Shown: piece after piece, positions 50,121-58,484 of the stretch
Numbering within the stretch: position 1 is the stretch's first letter
How the letters are laid out: each line of letters starts with the position of its first letter
DNA from: Flavobacteriales bacterium
GTDB taxonomy: Bacteria > Bacteroidota > Bacteroidia > Flavobacteriales_E > Vicingaceae
Reading direction: 5' to 3'
Length of the DNA: 58,484 nucleotides
Assembly: GCA_020435335.1 (NCBI GenBank)
Contig: JAGQZT010000038.1
Span: 1-58,484 of the forward strand
Program-made: the position numbers and the translations under genes
Notes under the pieces: model-generated
The model's database searches: none
What the model saw: only the letters and a program-made list of their open reading frames with translations
What the model was told of the DNA's origin: nothing

Positions 50121-51719
50121 ATGTTGAGGTTTACAAAGATATCTGTTGTTTTTTTGCTCGTTTTAGTGTTGTTTTCCTGTCGGAAAGATTTTGAACGGGC
50201 CAATTGGGATGTGGACTTACTGGCACCTTTGATTAAAACTTCCCTGAATCTGCAGGATTTATTGCCCGATTCGGTACTTCAAACCAATCCGGATACCTCC
50301 CTGAAAATCGTTTATGAGAAGAACATCTTCGACGTGAATGTCGATTCCCTCTTTAAGATTCCGGATACAACAATCACGGAGATCTATTCGATTCCGCTAT
50401 CCTCAACCGTAGCACCGGGCGATTCGTTCTACTCGGAAGCGAAAGAATACAGCCTGAACGTGAGCAATGGCGTCGGACTCAATTATGCCGAAATAGAATC
50501 AGGCTTCATCGAAGTGGAAATTTTCAGCGAGATCAAAGAGAAAGTGATCGTAACATATACCATTCCCAGTGCCACAAAAAATGGAGACACGCTGGTATTG
50601 AAAGATATCATCAATGCTGCCAGTCCCGGTGTACCGGCATACTATTCCAAAAAGATCGATATGAGCGGTTATGTGCTCGACCTGACCGGAATATCCAAGG
50701 CCAAGATCAATACACTGGTTACACGTGCTGTAGGGGTGGTCGATACGAATGCAACGTCATCGGTAACCCTCACCATTGGCGAAAAAATTACCTTCAATAA
50801 CAAACTGATCGATATTGTGCCCTACTTTGTAAGAGGGTATTTCGGCCAACAACAATTTTCCTATTCCGATACCACCCAATTCAATGCGTTCAGTCACATT
50901 GCTTCCGGCAGCCTGGATTTGGAACAGGTAAACGTAGACCTTGAGTTTAGAAATGGAATCGGTGTGGATGCACAATTGCTGATGAAACAATTCGGTACAG
51001 CAAATACGAATACATCCCAAAATGCCATGTTGTCGCACAGCATCATGAATACACCCATCAATATTAACCGAAGCCAGTTAACCGGCAACATCCCGGAAGT
51101 GAATTACACTTCCTACAGCATCAACTTGAATACCAATAATTCCAACATCGATCAGCTGATCGAAATTTTCCCCAATCAATTGCTTTACGACATCGATTTA
51201 ACCATTAATCCACTCGGTAACATTTCGGGATATAACGATTTCGTCTACAAGAAACATGTGCTGGAAACTAACCTGAAAGTGGAATTTCCCTTGTCGCTAA
51301 TCGCCAGCAGTCTGACTCTGCAGGACACGGTCGATTTTTCGCTTCCCGATCAAGCAGAGACGGGTAGGATCATCGACGGAACCCTCTTCTTGTTCGCAAA
51401 CAACGGATTTCCGCTGGATGCCACGATCAGCCTGAATTTATATGATGAAAATAATGGTTTTCTGGGTACCTTGCCGGTAAATGATTACATCAAGGCTGCT
51501 CCGGTCAATTCGTCGCTCAGGGTCAGCTCCAAAAGAGAATCCGTTCTTTCTATTCCGCTCTCCGCTGCAACGGTCGACAAATTGTATGAAGCAAAAAAAA
51601 TAGTGCTCAACATCGCATTTACCACACAACCTCAGAGCCAGTTCTTAAAAATCTATGAGGAATATGCGATAGACATTCAATTGGTGGGGGATTTTCAATA
51701 CAATTTAAGCCTGAAATAG
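50121..51719 (+). CDS. Large exported lipoprotein, unknown function
   Basis: The 532-residue protein has a lipoprotein signal (ISVVFLLVLVLFSCRKDFE, lipobox Cys about 19). The mature part is predicted mostly beta-strand, with Asp/Ser/Thr-rich loops, repeated NINRSQLTGNIPEV-like stretches and no catalytic motif. I do not recognise the family by name. Its stop overlaps the start region of the next gene, an outer-membrane barrel, and I believe such lipoprotein/barrel pairs recur in Bacteroidetes. A joint outer-membrane assembly or surface role is inferred. First gene of a seven-gene same-strand run. Confidence 0.78.
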   Translation: MLRFTKISVVFLLVLVLFSCRKDFERANWDVDLLAPLIKTSLNLQDLLPDSVLQTNPDTSLKIVYEKNIFDVNVDSLFKIPDTTITEIYSIPLSSTVAPGDSFYSEAKEYSLNVSNGVGLNYAEIESGFIEVEIFSEIKEKVIVTYTIPSATKNGDTLVLKDIINAASPGVPAYYSKKIDMSGYVLDLTGISKAKINTLVTRAVGVVDTNATSSVTLTIGEKITFNNKLIDIVPYFVRGYFGQQQFSYSDTTQFNAFSHIASGSLDLEQVNVDLEFRNGIGVDAQLLMKQFGTANTNTSQNAMLSHSIMNTPININRSQLTGNIPEVNYTSYSINLNTNNSNIDQLIEIFPNQLLYDIDLTINPLGNISGYNDFVYKKHVLETNLKVEFPLSLIASSLTLQDTVDFSLPDQAETGRIIDGTLFLFANNGFPLDATISLNLYDENNGFLGTLPVNDYIKAAPVNSSLRVSSKRESVLSIPLSAATVDKLYEAKKIVLNIAFTTQPQSQFLKIYEEYAIDIQLVGDFQYNLSLK

Positions 51720-51721
51720 TG

Positions 51722-53005
51722 ATGATGATCCGGATCAGAAGATATGTTTCCGCACATTTGATGTTGATGTTCATGGCTGTGATCAGCCCGCTATTCGGAG
51801 TTGGGCAGTTCGATGCCGATTTTTTTCCGGATACAACACAAACATTACATGTCGATTTTCAGGGCTTCTATACTTACGGTTCGTCGGTCATGGATAATCA
51901 GTTCATGAATAAATTCCTGTTCGGCGGCACCATAGATCGTGCCGATAAGGACAGGCAATATGGTCGTTTGTCAGGAAGCAACAGACTTGGAGCTGATTTT
52001 AATTTTAAAGTGACTGCCGAAATTCCTTTCGATACCGTGTTCGGAAAACCAAACCTGTCCCTCCTTGTGGGCGTGGAGAGTGTGGATCATATTGATGCGG
52101 TTTTCGGGGAAGAGCTTTTTCGGTTAACCTTCGACGGGAACAAACAATTTGCCGGACAAACAATCGACATCGGAAATACCAATTACAACCAATACCGCTA
52201 TCAATACTTGTCCTTAGGATTCATTAACCACAAATTTTTTGACGAAGGCCGAATGGCAAGGGAAGGGGTGATCGTAAACCTGATCAAAGGACAGGAACAT
52301 CAGGCCATCACCGTTCCCGAAGGAAGCCTGTACACCGAAGAACTGGGCAGGGAAATAGCCCTCGACATCAATTACGTATATAACGCTACGGATACCGCCA
52401 ATAAAGGATGGAAAGCTTTTACAGGATGGGGAATCAGTACGGATCTGTTCACCGAGTTTTACCTCAGGAACGGAGCCAAGATCTATATGGGTGTGGAAGA
52501 TCTGGGCTTTATTTTCTGGAATAAACAATCACTCGAAATGGCCACTGACAGCTTGTATAGTTTTTCGGGAATTACCATCGATAACATTTTTGATCTCAAT
52601 GATACGATCCTGGATAAAATCTCGAAGGATTCCATCGTAAACTCTGTTGCCACTCGAAACATCAAAGATGATTACTCCATTGCCCTGCCGACGGCGATCC
52701 AACTCAAATATACAAAGGTGCTGAATGAAAAGTGGAAAATAAATGCAGGCCTGTATTACAAGATTTTATCCAATTATTTCCCGCTCATCTATTCGAATGC
52801 CTATTATTATGTCAATGATAAACTAAGTGTTAAAATCCAGATGGCCTACGGCGGATACGGAACCATTCATTCCGGTATGGCTATTGCAAAATCTTTCGGT
52901 AACTCCTTCCGGATTTATGTAGGAACAAACAACCTGGAGGGCTTGATATTAACCGATAAAGCGCATTCCAACAGCGGATTTGTAGGGATAAAGAAGTATT
53001 TTTGA
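51722..53005 (+). CDS. Outer-membrane beta-barrel-like protein (DUF5723-type)
   Basis: The 427-residue product has a signal peptide (about 1-28, ending near GVGQ) and alternating aromatic strands throughout (FQGFYTYGSSV, LNEKWKINAGLYYKIL, RIYVGTNNLEG), typical of a porin-like barrel. The C-terminal FVGIKKYF ends in Phe as outer-membrane barrels do. It resembles DUF5723-type proteins; function unknown. Starts at GTG 51719, ATG 51722 and ATG 51725 are all possible in the overlapping TAGTGATGATG; I take 51722. Co-expressed with the lipoprotein before it. Confidence 0.77.
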   Translation: MMIRIRRYVSAHLMLMFMAVISPLFGVGQFDADFFPDTTQTLHVDFQGFYTYGSSVMDNQFMNKFLFGGTIDRADKDRQYGRLSGSNRLGADFNFKVTAEIPFDTVFGKPNLSLLVGVESVDHIDAVFGEELFRLTFDGNKQFAGQTIDIGNTNYNQYRYQYLSLGFINHKFFDEGRMAREGVIVNLIKGQEHQAITVPEGSLYTEELGREIALDINYVYNATDTANKGWKAFTGWGISTDLFTEFYLRNGAKIYMGVEDLGFIFWNKQSLEMATDSLYSFSGITIDNIFDLNDTILDKISKDSIVNSVATRNIKDDYSIALPTAIQLKYTKVLNEKWKINAGLYYKILSNYFPLIYSNAYYYVNDKLSVKIQMAYGGYGTIHSGMAIAKSFGNSFRIYVGTNNLEGLILTDKAHSNSGFVGIKKYF

Positions 53006-53022
53006 ATAAGAAACCATATCAT

Positions 53023-53829
53023 ATGAATAACATACCCAACATCAAATTTACAGACTCAGGTAACTTTTTTTTAATTGCAGGCCCTTGCGTGGTAGAAAGC
53101 GAAGAGAATGTTTTTGAAATAGCCTGTACGGTAAAAGCCATAACCGAACGCTTGGAAATTCCGTATATCTTCAAGGCTTCTTACCGGAAAGCGAACCGTT
53201 CCCGCCTTGACTCTTTTACCGGAATCGGCGATGAGAAAGCCCTGGAAATCATTAAAAGTGTTAAAGACAGGCTACATTTGCCGGTGCTTACCGATGTACA
53301 TACGGCCGAAGAATGTGCCTTGGCTGCCAATTTTGTCGACGTACTGCAAATCCCGGCCTTTCTATGCCGGCAAACCGATTTGCTGGTGGCTGCTGCAAAA
53401 ACAGGTAAGGTGGTAAACATCAAAAAAGGTCAGTTTTTATCAGCCGATGCCATGCAATTTGCAGTAAATAAAGTCAGGGAATCCGGAAATGATAATGTGT
53501 GGCTGACCGAACGCGGAACAACATTCGGGTATCAGGATTTGATCGTGGATTATCGGGGAATTCCTGTTATGAAACAATTCGCTCCGACAGTTTTGGATAT
53601 TACACATTCCCTGCAGCAACCCAACCAGTCGAGCGGCGTAACCGGTGGCAAACCCGAATTGATCGAAACAGTTGCCAAAGCAGGAATTGCCGTGGGTGTC
53701 GACGGCATCTTCATCGAAACCCATCCGGATCCTGCCAACGCAAAAAGTGACGGAGCCAATATGCTCAAACTCGACCAACTGGAACAATTATTAACGAAAC
53801 TGGTAAAGATCAGGAAGGCCATTTCATGA
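53023..53829 (+). CDS. kdsA: 3-deoxy-8-phosphooctulonate (KDO-8-P) synthase
   Basis: KdsA condenses PEP and arabinose 5-phosphate to make KDO 8-phosphate for lipopolysaccharide. From ATG 53023 the protein has 268 residues with the family motifs FFLIAGPCVVESEENV, FKASYRKANRSRLDSFTG (cut), LTDVHTAEECA, KKGQFLSADAMQ, RGTTFGYQDLIVDYRG and FIETHPDPANAKSDG. The longer frame from TTG 53002 overlaps the previous stop and adds seven residues without similarity. kdsA overlaps the next T9SS gene by 4 nt, so it is embedded in an operon of surface-protein genes. Confidence 0.96.
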   Translation: MNNIPNIKFTDSGNFFLIAGPCVVESEENVFEIACTVKAITERLEIPYIFKASYRKANRSRLDSFTGIGDEKALEIIKSVKDRLHLPVLTDVHTAEECALAANFVDVLQIPAFLCRQTDLLVAAAKTGKVVNIKKGQFLSADAMQFAVNKVRESGNDNVWLTERGTTFGYQDLIVDYRGIPVMKQFAPTVLDITHSLQQPNQSSGVTGGKPELIETVAKAGIAVGVDGIFIETHPDPANAKSDGANMLKLDQLEQLLTKLVKIRKAIS

Positions 53830-55292
53830 TTCGGTTACTTCAAATAATACTCCTCCTGTTACCGGCTATCTCAATCGCCCAGATAGATACCGTCGTCAAC
53901 ATCTATTCTTTCGGAGGTGTAAGTAACGATGTCGCCGAAGAAATAAAGGCTACGACCGATGGAGGATACGTTGTTATTGGCTCAACTTCCAGCAACAGCT
54001 GGGGAAATACCGATGCCTATTTGCTTAAAATAGATTCTAACTGTACCTACCAATGGAGCAAAGCCCTGGGTGGTGCAAATAATGATTGGGGATATGCCAT
54101 AGAGGAGACCCATGATAAAGGTTTTATCATCGCAGTAACATCAAACAGTTACGGGAATGGTGGCTACAACGCGGTATTAATGAAAAAAGATAGCATGGGT
54201 AATTTTGAATGGACTAAAGCCTATGGCGGAAACGACTGGGATTTTGTGTATGACGTTACTCAGACTTATGATAGTGGTTATGCTTTTTGCGGTGAAACCT
54301 ATAACAACACTTCAGGCTTTTCAGATGTGTATGTGGTAAGAACCAACGTAAATGGAGACACACTGTGGACCAGAACGGTTGGGGGAGCTTTGGTAGATCG
54401 CGGTAATGCCATCATAGAAACACAGGACTCCTCACTGGTTATAGCCGGAATAACCCATACAACCACAGATTCTACTCAGCTGTACGTGCTTAAATTTTCC
54501 AACACCGGCACACTGTTGTGGGATAGCATTTACGGCGACAGTCTCCACGAATACACGAACGACATCATTGAACTGACAGACGGAAATTTTGTGATCGCGG
54601 CTCATACAACCAGCCATAGCGTAGCTGGTGATCAGGACTACCTGATTAAATGTGTTGATCCCAACGGAGGTTTTTTGTGGGATTTTGTCATTGTGAATGG
54701 CCCCGTTCCTACACCCGACGACGAAGATGCTTTTACGGTTATGCAACTGCCGAACGCTAAAATTCTTGTTACAGGTTATTCCAAAACCGGAGGTAGCAGT
54801 AAGAATGTTATTTTCTACCATTTGTCCCCCGCAGGATCCTGGGCAGGAGGTTCTAATGTGATCGGTACCAATCAAGACGATTATATTGTAAGCGCCACTA
54901 TGGGGGTTAATGGAGATATGGTTTTCGCGGGAGTCACGGAAACTTTTGGTGCAGGGCTTCAGGATGTGTTGGTGCTGAAATTGGATACGATTTATTCCGG
55001 TCAGGATACGAGTTCCGCTCCTTATCTGGATGTGATACCGCTCAGAGTGCCTGAATTATCGTCAGATCGCCGGATTTCTGTTTTTCCTAACCCGAATAAC
55101 GGCACATTTACAGTTGAAAATGTGTTGGATGATGCCGCAGTAGAACTGGTTATTACCGATGTGAGCGGCCAGCAGGTTCCTTTTCGGATCGAGAACAACC
55201 AAATCGAAATTAAGGTGAAAAATCCGGGTGTATTTTTCCTAAAAGCGTTCAGGGACGATCAGATTTTTAATGCCAAAATAATAAAATACTGA
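53826..55292 (+). CDS. T9SS-secreted beta-propeller-like protein
   Basis: The 488-residue protein has a signal peptide (LLQIILLLLPAISIAQ) and about six repeats of 45-50 residues with the pattern DGGYVVIGSTSSNSWGNTDAYLLKID...W.K..GG, which suggest a propeller like those of Bacteroidetes surface proteins. The last ~75 residues form a T9SS type A sorting domain (ISVFPNPNNGTFTVENV, ending NAKIIKY). It should be exported by T9SS and kept on the surface or released. Ligand unknown. Its ATG overlaps the kdsA stop by 4 nt, so the two are translationally coupled. Confidence 0.86.
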   Translation: MIRLLQIILLLLPAISIAQIDTVVNIYSFGGVSNDVAEEIKATTDGGYVVIGSTSSNSWGNTDAYLLKIDSNCTYQWSKALGGANNDWGYAIEETHDKGFIIAVTSNSYGNGGYNAVLMKKDSMGNFEWTKAYGGNDWDFVYDVTQTYDSGYAFCGETYNNTSGFSDVYVVRTNVNGDTLWTRTVGGALVDRGNAIIETQDSSLVIAGITHTTTDSTQLYVLKFSNTGTLLWDSIYGDSLHEYTNDIIELTDGNFVIAAHTTSHSVAGDQDYLIKCVDPNGGFLWDFVIVNGPVPTPDDEDAFTVMQLPNAKILVTGYSKTGGSSKNVIFYHLSPAGSWAGGSNVIGTNQDDYIVSATMGVNGDMVFAGVTETFGAGLQDVLVLKLDTIYSGQDTSSAPYLDVIPLRVPELSSDRRISVFPNPNNGTFTVENVLDDAAVELVITDVSGQQVPFRIENNQIEIKVKNPGVFFLKAFRDDQIFNAKIIKY

Positions 55293-55293
55293 T

Positions 55294-56889
55294 ATGCTAT
55301 CTGCAAAGCTAAAATTGCTATTTACGGATATCTACTTCCTGATTACCCTTGTGATTTGTATAGCAGTATACCTTTTTAAGTATCAGGATCTCTTTGTTCC
55401 TTATTTTGGAGACGAATTGTGGGCTTATGGCCCGGCTGTCAGAAAAATGGGGCAGCAAATTCCAAGTTTGCTTCCGAATGCACTTTCTGTAGAGGACCAT
55501 TGGGGGCATCCCTTATTGTTCTTTTTTCTGGGCGGTATTTGGGGAACACTATTTGGCACCGGTATTTTTTCTACCCATGTTTTTGCATCGCTCATATCCA
55601 TCACGTTTATAATCGCATTTTACCTGATCATAAAACGCTTGTTTAATAGCATGATGGCGTTTTATTCAACCCTTATCGTGACCACCCAAAGCATTTTTCT
55701 GGGCCAGTTTACACTCGTGCTTCCCGAAATCCTGCTCACATTACTTATGTTTATTACCCTGTATCATTATGTGATGCAACAGCGGGCAAAATATATCCTC
55801 TTTGCCAGTTGTCTGGTACTCGTCAAAGAAACCGGTGTGTTGCTGATAGCCGCAATAACAATCTGGGATGTTCTTAAAACGATAGTGTATGAAAAAGAAA
55901 ATCCAATTCAATGGAAACACCTGAAAAACTGGCTGTTGTTAAGTCTTCCGCTGGTTTTTCTGCTTTTCCATATGCTCCTGTTAAAATACTTTTTTGGTTG
56001 GTTTATGGTTCCGGAAAGAGTCCGGGCTTTTGATTGGGAATGGGATAGTTATTACAGGAGGATAAGAAGGGCATTCCACTACATTTTTGTTAATCAGGGA
56101 AGAAGGCCTGTCATTCTGGTTTTGTTTGTCATCACTACACTGTTTCTAAAAAATTATACCTGGTGGAAGCGGTTGCTTCTTATGGCGTTGATTTTTGCCT
56201 GCTATAAGATCTTTTTCAATTATTGGAAAATGCCGGATTGGGTTGTTATGACAACGATCCCCCTGTTATTCTTTTACTTCATTAAAATCATCTTTCTCGA
56301 TCAGTACAAAGAGGATAAACGAAAAGGAAGCTTTGTTGCGGCTACTTCTGTTTTTATCGTCATATACGTATTGTTCTCATCTTCTCAATTCGATAGCCTT
56401 CGTTATTTGTTTTGCAGCATTCCCTTTGCTGTGTTCCTGCCGGTTTATTTTATCCGGCATAATTTGAAAACGTTAAGTAATTATCTGCTGCCACTGTTCG
56501 CCGCCGGGTGCATCTTTTTTTCCATGAGCTACATGCATACGGATACCAATTTTGGAGACGATACCCTGAATTACAGAGAAATATCATGGGCAAAGCAAGA
56601 CGCCATCCGGTTCTTGGAATCAAACAATTACTACGCTGCCAGCATCCGTGCACCGTTCTTGTTTTCACATGCACTTACAAGACCTGAGGCTGGATACTTA
56701 AGCAATATGCCGTTTCTGCACGTTAATGAAACGAATAATACAACCGACGAGAATTCAACTCGCTTATTAATTATTGACCGATCGGAAAATGGTCATACAA
56801 ATGCGATGGATAAGCGGGGATATGAGCAAATTTATCAATATCAGGATCGGGATATTGTTTGGATAGAAATATATAAACACAATAAATAA
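55294..56889 (+). CDS. GT-C family (GT39-like) membrane glycosyltransferase
   Basis: The 531-residue protein has about eleven to twelve membrane segments and the GT-C hallmark acidic motif in the first outer loop (FVPYFGDELWAYGPAVRKM, about 31-50, with Asp-Glu), plus VEDHWGHPLLFF in the next loop. The family transfers sugars from polyprenyl-phosphate donors on the outer face of the inner membrane. A soluble C-terminal tail of about 130 residues follows. Start 1 bp after the T9SS gene's stop, so co-transcribed. T9SS substrates and LPS are both possible acceptors; inference from context only. Confidence 0.82.
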   Translation: MLSAKLKLLFTDIYFLITLVICIAVYLFKYQDLFVPYFGDELWAYGPAVRKMGQQIPSLLPNALSVEDHWGHPLLFFFLGGIWGTLFGTGIFSTHVFASLISITFIIAFYLIIKRLFNSMMAFYSTLIVTTQSIFLGQFTLVLPEILLTLLMFITLYHYVMQQRAKYILFASCLVLVKETGVLLIAAITIWDVLKTIVYEKENPIQWKHLKNWLLLSLPLVFLLFHMLLLKYFFGWFMVPERVRAFDWEWDSYYRRIRRAFHYIFVNQGRRPVILVLFVITTLFLKNYTWWKRLLLMALIFACYKIFFNYWKMPDWVVMTTIPLLFFYFIKIIFLDQYKEDKRKGSFVAATSVFIVIYVLFSSSQFDSLRYLFCSIPFAVFLPVYFIRHNLKTLSNYLLPLFAAGCIFFSMSYMHTDTNFGDDTLNYREISWAKQDAIRFLESNNYYAASIRAPFLFSHALTRPEAGYLSNMPFLHVNETNNTTDENSTRLLIIDRSENGHTNAMDKRGYEQIYQYQDRDIVWIEIYKHNK

Positions 56890-56903
56890 CCAAAACTAAA
56901 ATT

Positions 56904-57218
56904 ATGATTTACGTAACTACAGAAACCATTCAGGGAAAAGAAATTGCAGAAGTACTTGGTACCGTTAGAGGGAGTACCGTCCGTGCCCGTAACATCGGTA
57001 GAGATATTTTTGCTGGATTAAAAAATATAGTCGGGGGTGAAATTTCCGAATACACACAACTTTTAGCCGACGCCAGAGAACAAGCCATCAAACGAATGAT
57101 AGATGATGCGACCAAACAGGGTGCAGATGCAATCGTTAATGTTCGTTTTACCACATCACAGGTGATGCAGGGCGCTGCCGAGATGCTGGCTTATGGTACG
57201 GCTGTTAAATTGAAATAA
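56904..57218 (+). CDS. YbjQ-family (PF01906) protein
   Basis: The 104-residue protein matches the YbjQ/UPF0145 family: YVTTETIQGKEIAEVLGTVRG, GEISEYTQLLADAREQAIKRM (cut) and QGADAIVNVRF. Crystal structures in this family show pentamers; heavy-metal binding is assumed from old annotation and is not proved. It is soluble and cytoplasmic here. Its stop overlaps the start of the 46-residue membrane peptide by one base (TAATG), so both are expressed together, possibly with YbjQ at the membrane through that peptide. Confidence 0.9.
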   Translation: MIYVTTETIQGKEIAEVLGTVRGSTVRARNIGRDIFAGLKNIVGGEISEYTQLLADAREQAIKRMIDDATKQGADAIVNVRFTTSQVMQGAAEMLAYGTAVKLK

Positions 57219-57358
57219 TGGCTATCGCAGGTATCGGAATATTCATTCTGTTCCTGTACATCGCAGGAGCGGTATTTGTCGTCGGTGCTTTAATTTATCT
57301 GATCGTAAAACGTATAGAAGATAAAAAGCACGAGGACTTTGAAAAACGTGATAATTAA
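57218..57358 (+). CDS. 46-residue single-pass membrane peptide
   Basis: A short frame starts at ATG 57218, whose A is the last base of the YbjQ stop, and ends at TAA 57356-57358. The product has one long hydrophobic helix (IFILFLYIAGAVFVVGALIYLIV, about 8-30; cut to family-neutral description) and a charged cytoplasmic tail (KRIEDKKHEDFEKRDN). Coupled translation and the terminator directly after the stop support a real gene. I know no family. It may anchor or regulate YbjQ. Confidence 0.72.
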   Translation: MAIAGIGIFILFLYIAGAVFVVGALIYLIVKRIEDKKHEDFEKRDN

Positions 57359-57388
57359 AAAAGGGCATCGATTTCGATGCCCTTTTTT
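57357..57388. terminator. Bidirectional terminator
   Basis: A6-GGGCATCG-ATTT-CGATGCCC-T6: perfect 8-bp core stem extended by A/T pairing to 14 bp, serving the operon ending at 57358 and the convergent gene ending at 57408. Confidence 0.93.
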
Positions 57389-57407
57389 AATATGATCGGG
57401 AATGTGG

Positions 57408-58484
57408 TTACCTGATTAGGTTCACATGTCCGAAGTTATCGTGGATAATTGGCGTATCAGCCTCTTTGGCGATGATCTTCCAGATGTAAGTGTCAACTTT
57501 CACCGGATTACCTTTGTAGGTTCCATCCCATCCGCGTTCGGCATTCGTAGTTTCGAAGATCAGCTCACCCCAGCGATCGAAAATCTGCATCGAGTATTGC
57601 GTAAAGTCAATACCGTCGCCATAAGGCCTGAAGATTTCGTTCTTACCGTCACCGTCAGGTGTAAACGCATTCGGTACGTAGAATAAATACACGTCGTTCA
57701 CGAATACGGTTCCGCTGATGGTGTCCACACATCCGTACTGGTTGGTTACGGTGAGCAGTACATTGTACTGTCCCGGATTATCGTTCGGATACACAAATAC
57801 CGGATTTTGTTCGGCAGAAGTATCAGGAGACAATCCGCTTCCGAAGTTCCACAGGTAAGTCAATCCGTCGCCGGTCGATAAGTTGGTGAACTCGATCTCG
57901 GTGTTCAGTACATCCGTAATCGGAGGCGTCATGTAGAAGTTGGCGTCCGGATAAGGATGAGGACACACAAAGTTAAAGATCGTCGTATCCAGCACACATC
58001 CGTCAACGGTCGTTACGGTCATGGTCACATCGTGACAAACCGGAGTGCCGAAGGTGTGCGACACGGTGTCACCGTTCAACACGGCTCCGTCACTGATGTT
58101 CCATTTTGTGCTGCCCACCAAAGCGAATGGAGAAGAAGCATTTTCCAGGTTGATCGTGATCGGGTAACAACTATCCGGCTTGTTTCTGGTGAAATCAAGA
58201 TTCGGCAGAGCAAACCAGTCAACGTAGATGGTCACGCTATCTGCAGGAGTAGTACAGTTGTCTGTAGCCACACCGATGTAAGTGCTTGGTGATGAAGTTG
58301 GCGTAACATTGATTACTCCGCCGGTACCGATCTGACTGTTGTTGTGATACCAGGTGTAGGTATAACCGGCACCTGAACCTCCGATCGTGCTCATGTTGAT
58401 GTTGGTGCTGGCACCCGGACAGATCGTTATCGAATCGTCGAGGGTACTGGCTATGAGGTTCGGATAGAGATCCATACAGACTTG
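57408..58484 (-). CDS. PKD/gliding-motility-associated (CHU_C) surface protein, 5' part missing
   Basis: The reverse strand is open to the window edge; the three codons before the first ATG (58475) are sense (Q-V-C), so the protein extends upstream. The visible ~358 residues contain Ig-like segments with C...C pairs (ITICPGASTNINMS, VATDNCTTP), a PKD domain (about 180-255: FTNLSTGDGLTYLWNFGSG) and a C-terminal gliding-motility-associated domain with YVPNAFTPDGDGKNEIF, FDRWGELIFETT and NAERGWDGTYKG. That domain is a T9SS type B sorting signal. A very large adhesin-like surface protein is expected. Confidence 0.92.
   Translation of the reverse strand, partial: QVCMDLYPNLIASTLDDSITICPGASTNINMSTIGGSGAGYTYTWYHNNSQIGTGGVINVTPTSSPSTYIGVATDNCTTPADSVTIYVDWFALPNLDFTRNKPDSCYPITINLENASSPFALVGSTKWNISDGAVLNGDTVSHTFGTPVCHDVTMTVTTVDGCVLDTTIFNFVCPHPYPDANFYMTPPITDVLNTEIEFTNLSTGDGLTYLWNFGSGLSPDTSAEQNPVFVYPNDNPGQYNVLLTVTNQYGCVDTISGTVFVNDVYLFYVPNAFTPDGDGKNEIFRPYGDGIDFTQYSMQIFDRWGELIFETTNAERGWDGTYKGNPVKVDTYIWKIIAKEADTPIIHDNFGHVNLIR

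Overview
The window reads as a chromosomal stretch of a Bacteroidetes bacterium, probably of the Flavobacteriia/Crocinitomicaceae type. This is inferred from type IX secretion (T9SS) C-terminal sorting domains, gliding-motility-associated (CHU_C) C-terminal domains, a CarboxypepD_reg-type TonB receptor, LytTR regulators paired with a propeller/Y_Y_Y histidine kinase, a bacterial GGGP synthase, few Shine-Dalgarno sequences and many TAnnTTTG (-7) promoter boxes. Most genes are housekeeping or cell-envelope genes. No tRNA, rRNA, CRISPR array, prophage or complete transposase was seen. No gene-free stretch exceeds 300 bases.

Layout: (1) 1-1687, minus strand, Fe-S assembly genes sufA and sufB (sufB cut by the window edge), divergent from thiL (1806-2861). 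(2) 2871-5676, a small His/Cys-rich exported protein and a TonB-dependent receptor with His-rich loops, probably one metal-uptake unit. (3) 5678-9227, minus strand: DUF4153 membrane protein, an esterase and rsmI. (4) 9329-10817, an ECF sigma factor and a membrane protein ending in a gliding-motility-type domain. (5) 11340-16068, dxs, DAHP synthase/chorismate mutase and recJ. (6) 16069-24221, minus strand: an AT-rich unknown, lptB, tatC, a GDP-mannose-forming enzyme, an aminotransferase, then the coupled feoA-feoB-SprT operon and a tiny Cys lipoprotein. (7) 24301-25790, Mla-type lipid transporter permease and ATPase. (8) 25864-31417, minus strand: a T9SS-secreted protein, gcvP, GGGP synthase and a phosphopantetheinyl transferase. 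(9) 31481-33599, ahcY, a Rieske-like lipoprotein without cluster ligands and a basic exported peptide. (10) 33716-42303, two LytTR response regulators, a large propeller sensor kinase, a Nif3 protein, a zinc-ribbon protein and a TPR histidine kinase. (11) 42300-47569, minus strand: TPR protein, large DUF3352-like protein and aroQ. (12) 47699-57358, xerD, a SpoIIE phosphatase and a run of lipoprotein, outer-membrane protein, kdsA, T9SS protein, GT-C glycosyltransferase, YbjQ protein and a 46-residue membrane peptide. (13) 57408-58484, the C-terminal part of a PKD/CHU_C surface protein.

The strongest non-coding signals are these. sufA and feoA have the same promoter layout: TTTG or TTG, 20 nt, a TAnnTTTG box, 5-6 nt, a nearly identical 19-bp palindrome, then the start codon. 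This predicts one iron-responsive regulator for both. Seven genes have a TAnnTTT(G/A) box exactly four nucleotides before the start codon, which suggests leaderless mRNAs. A small dispersed hairpin repeat shows compensating stem changes between copies, and one copy supplies the annotated start codon of a TPR gene. The best candidate for a poorly described system is the ECF sigma factor with its CHU_C-tailed membrane partner, which may let the cell sense surface or secretion state.
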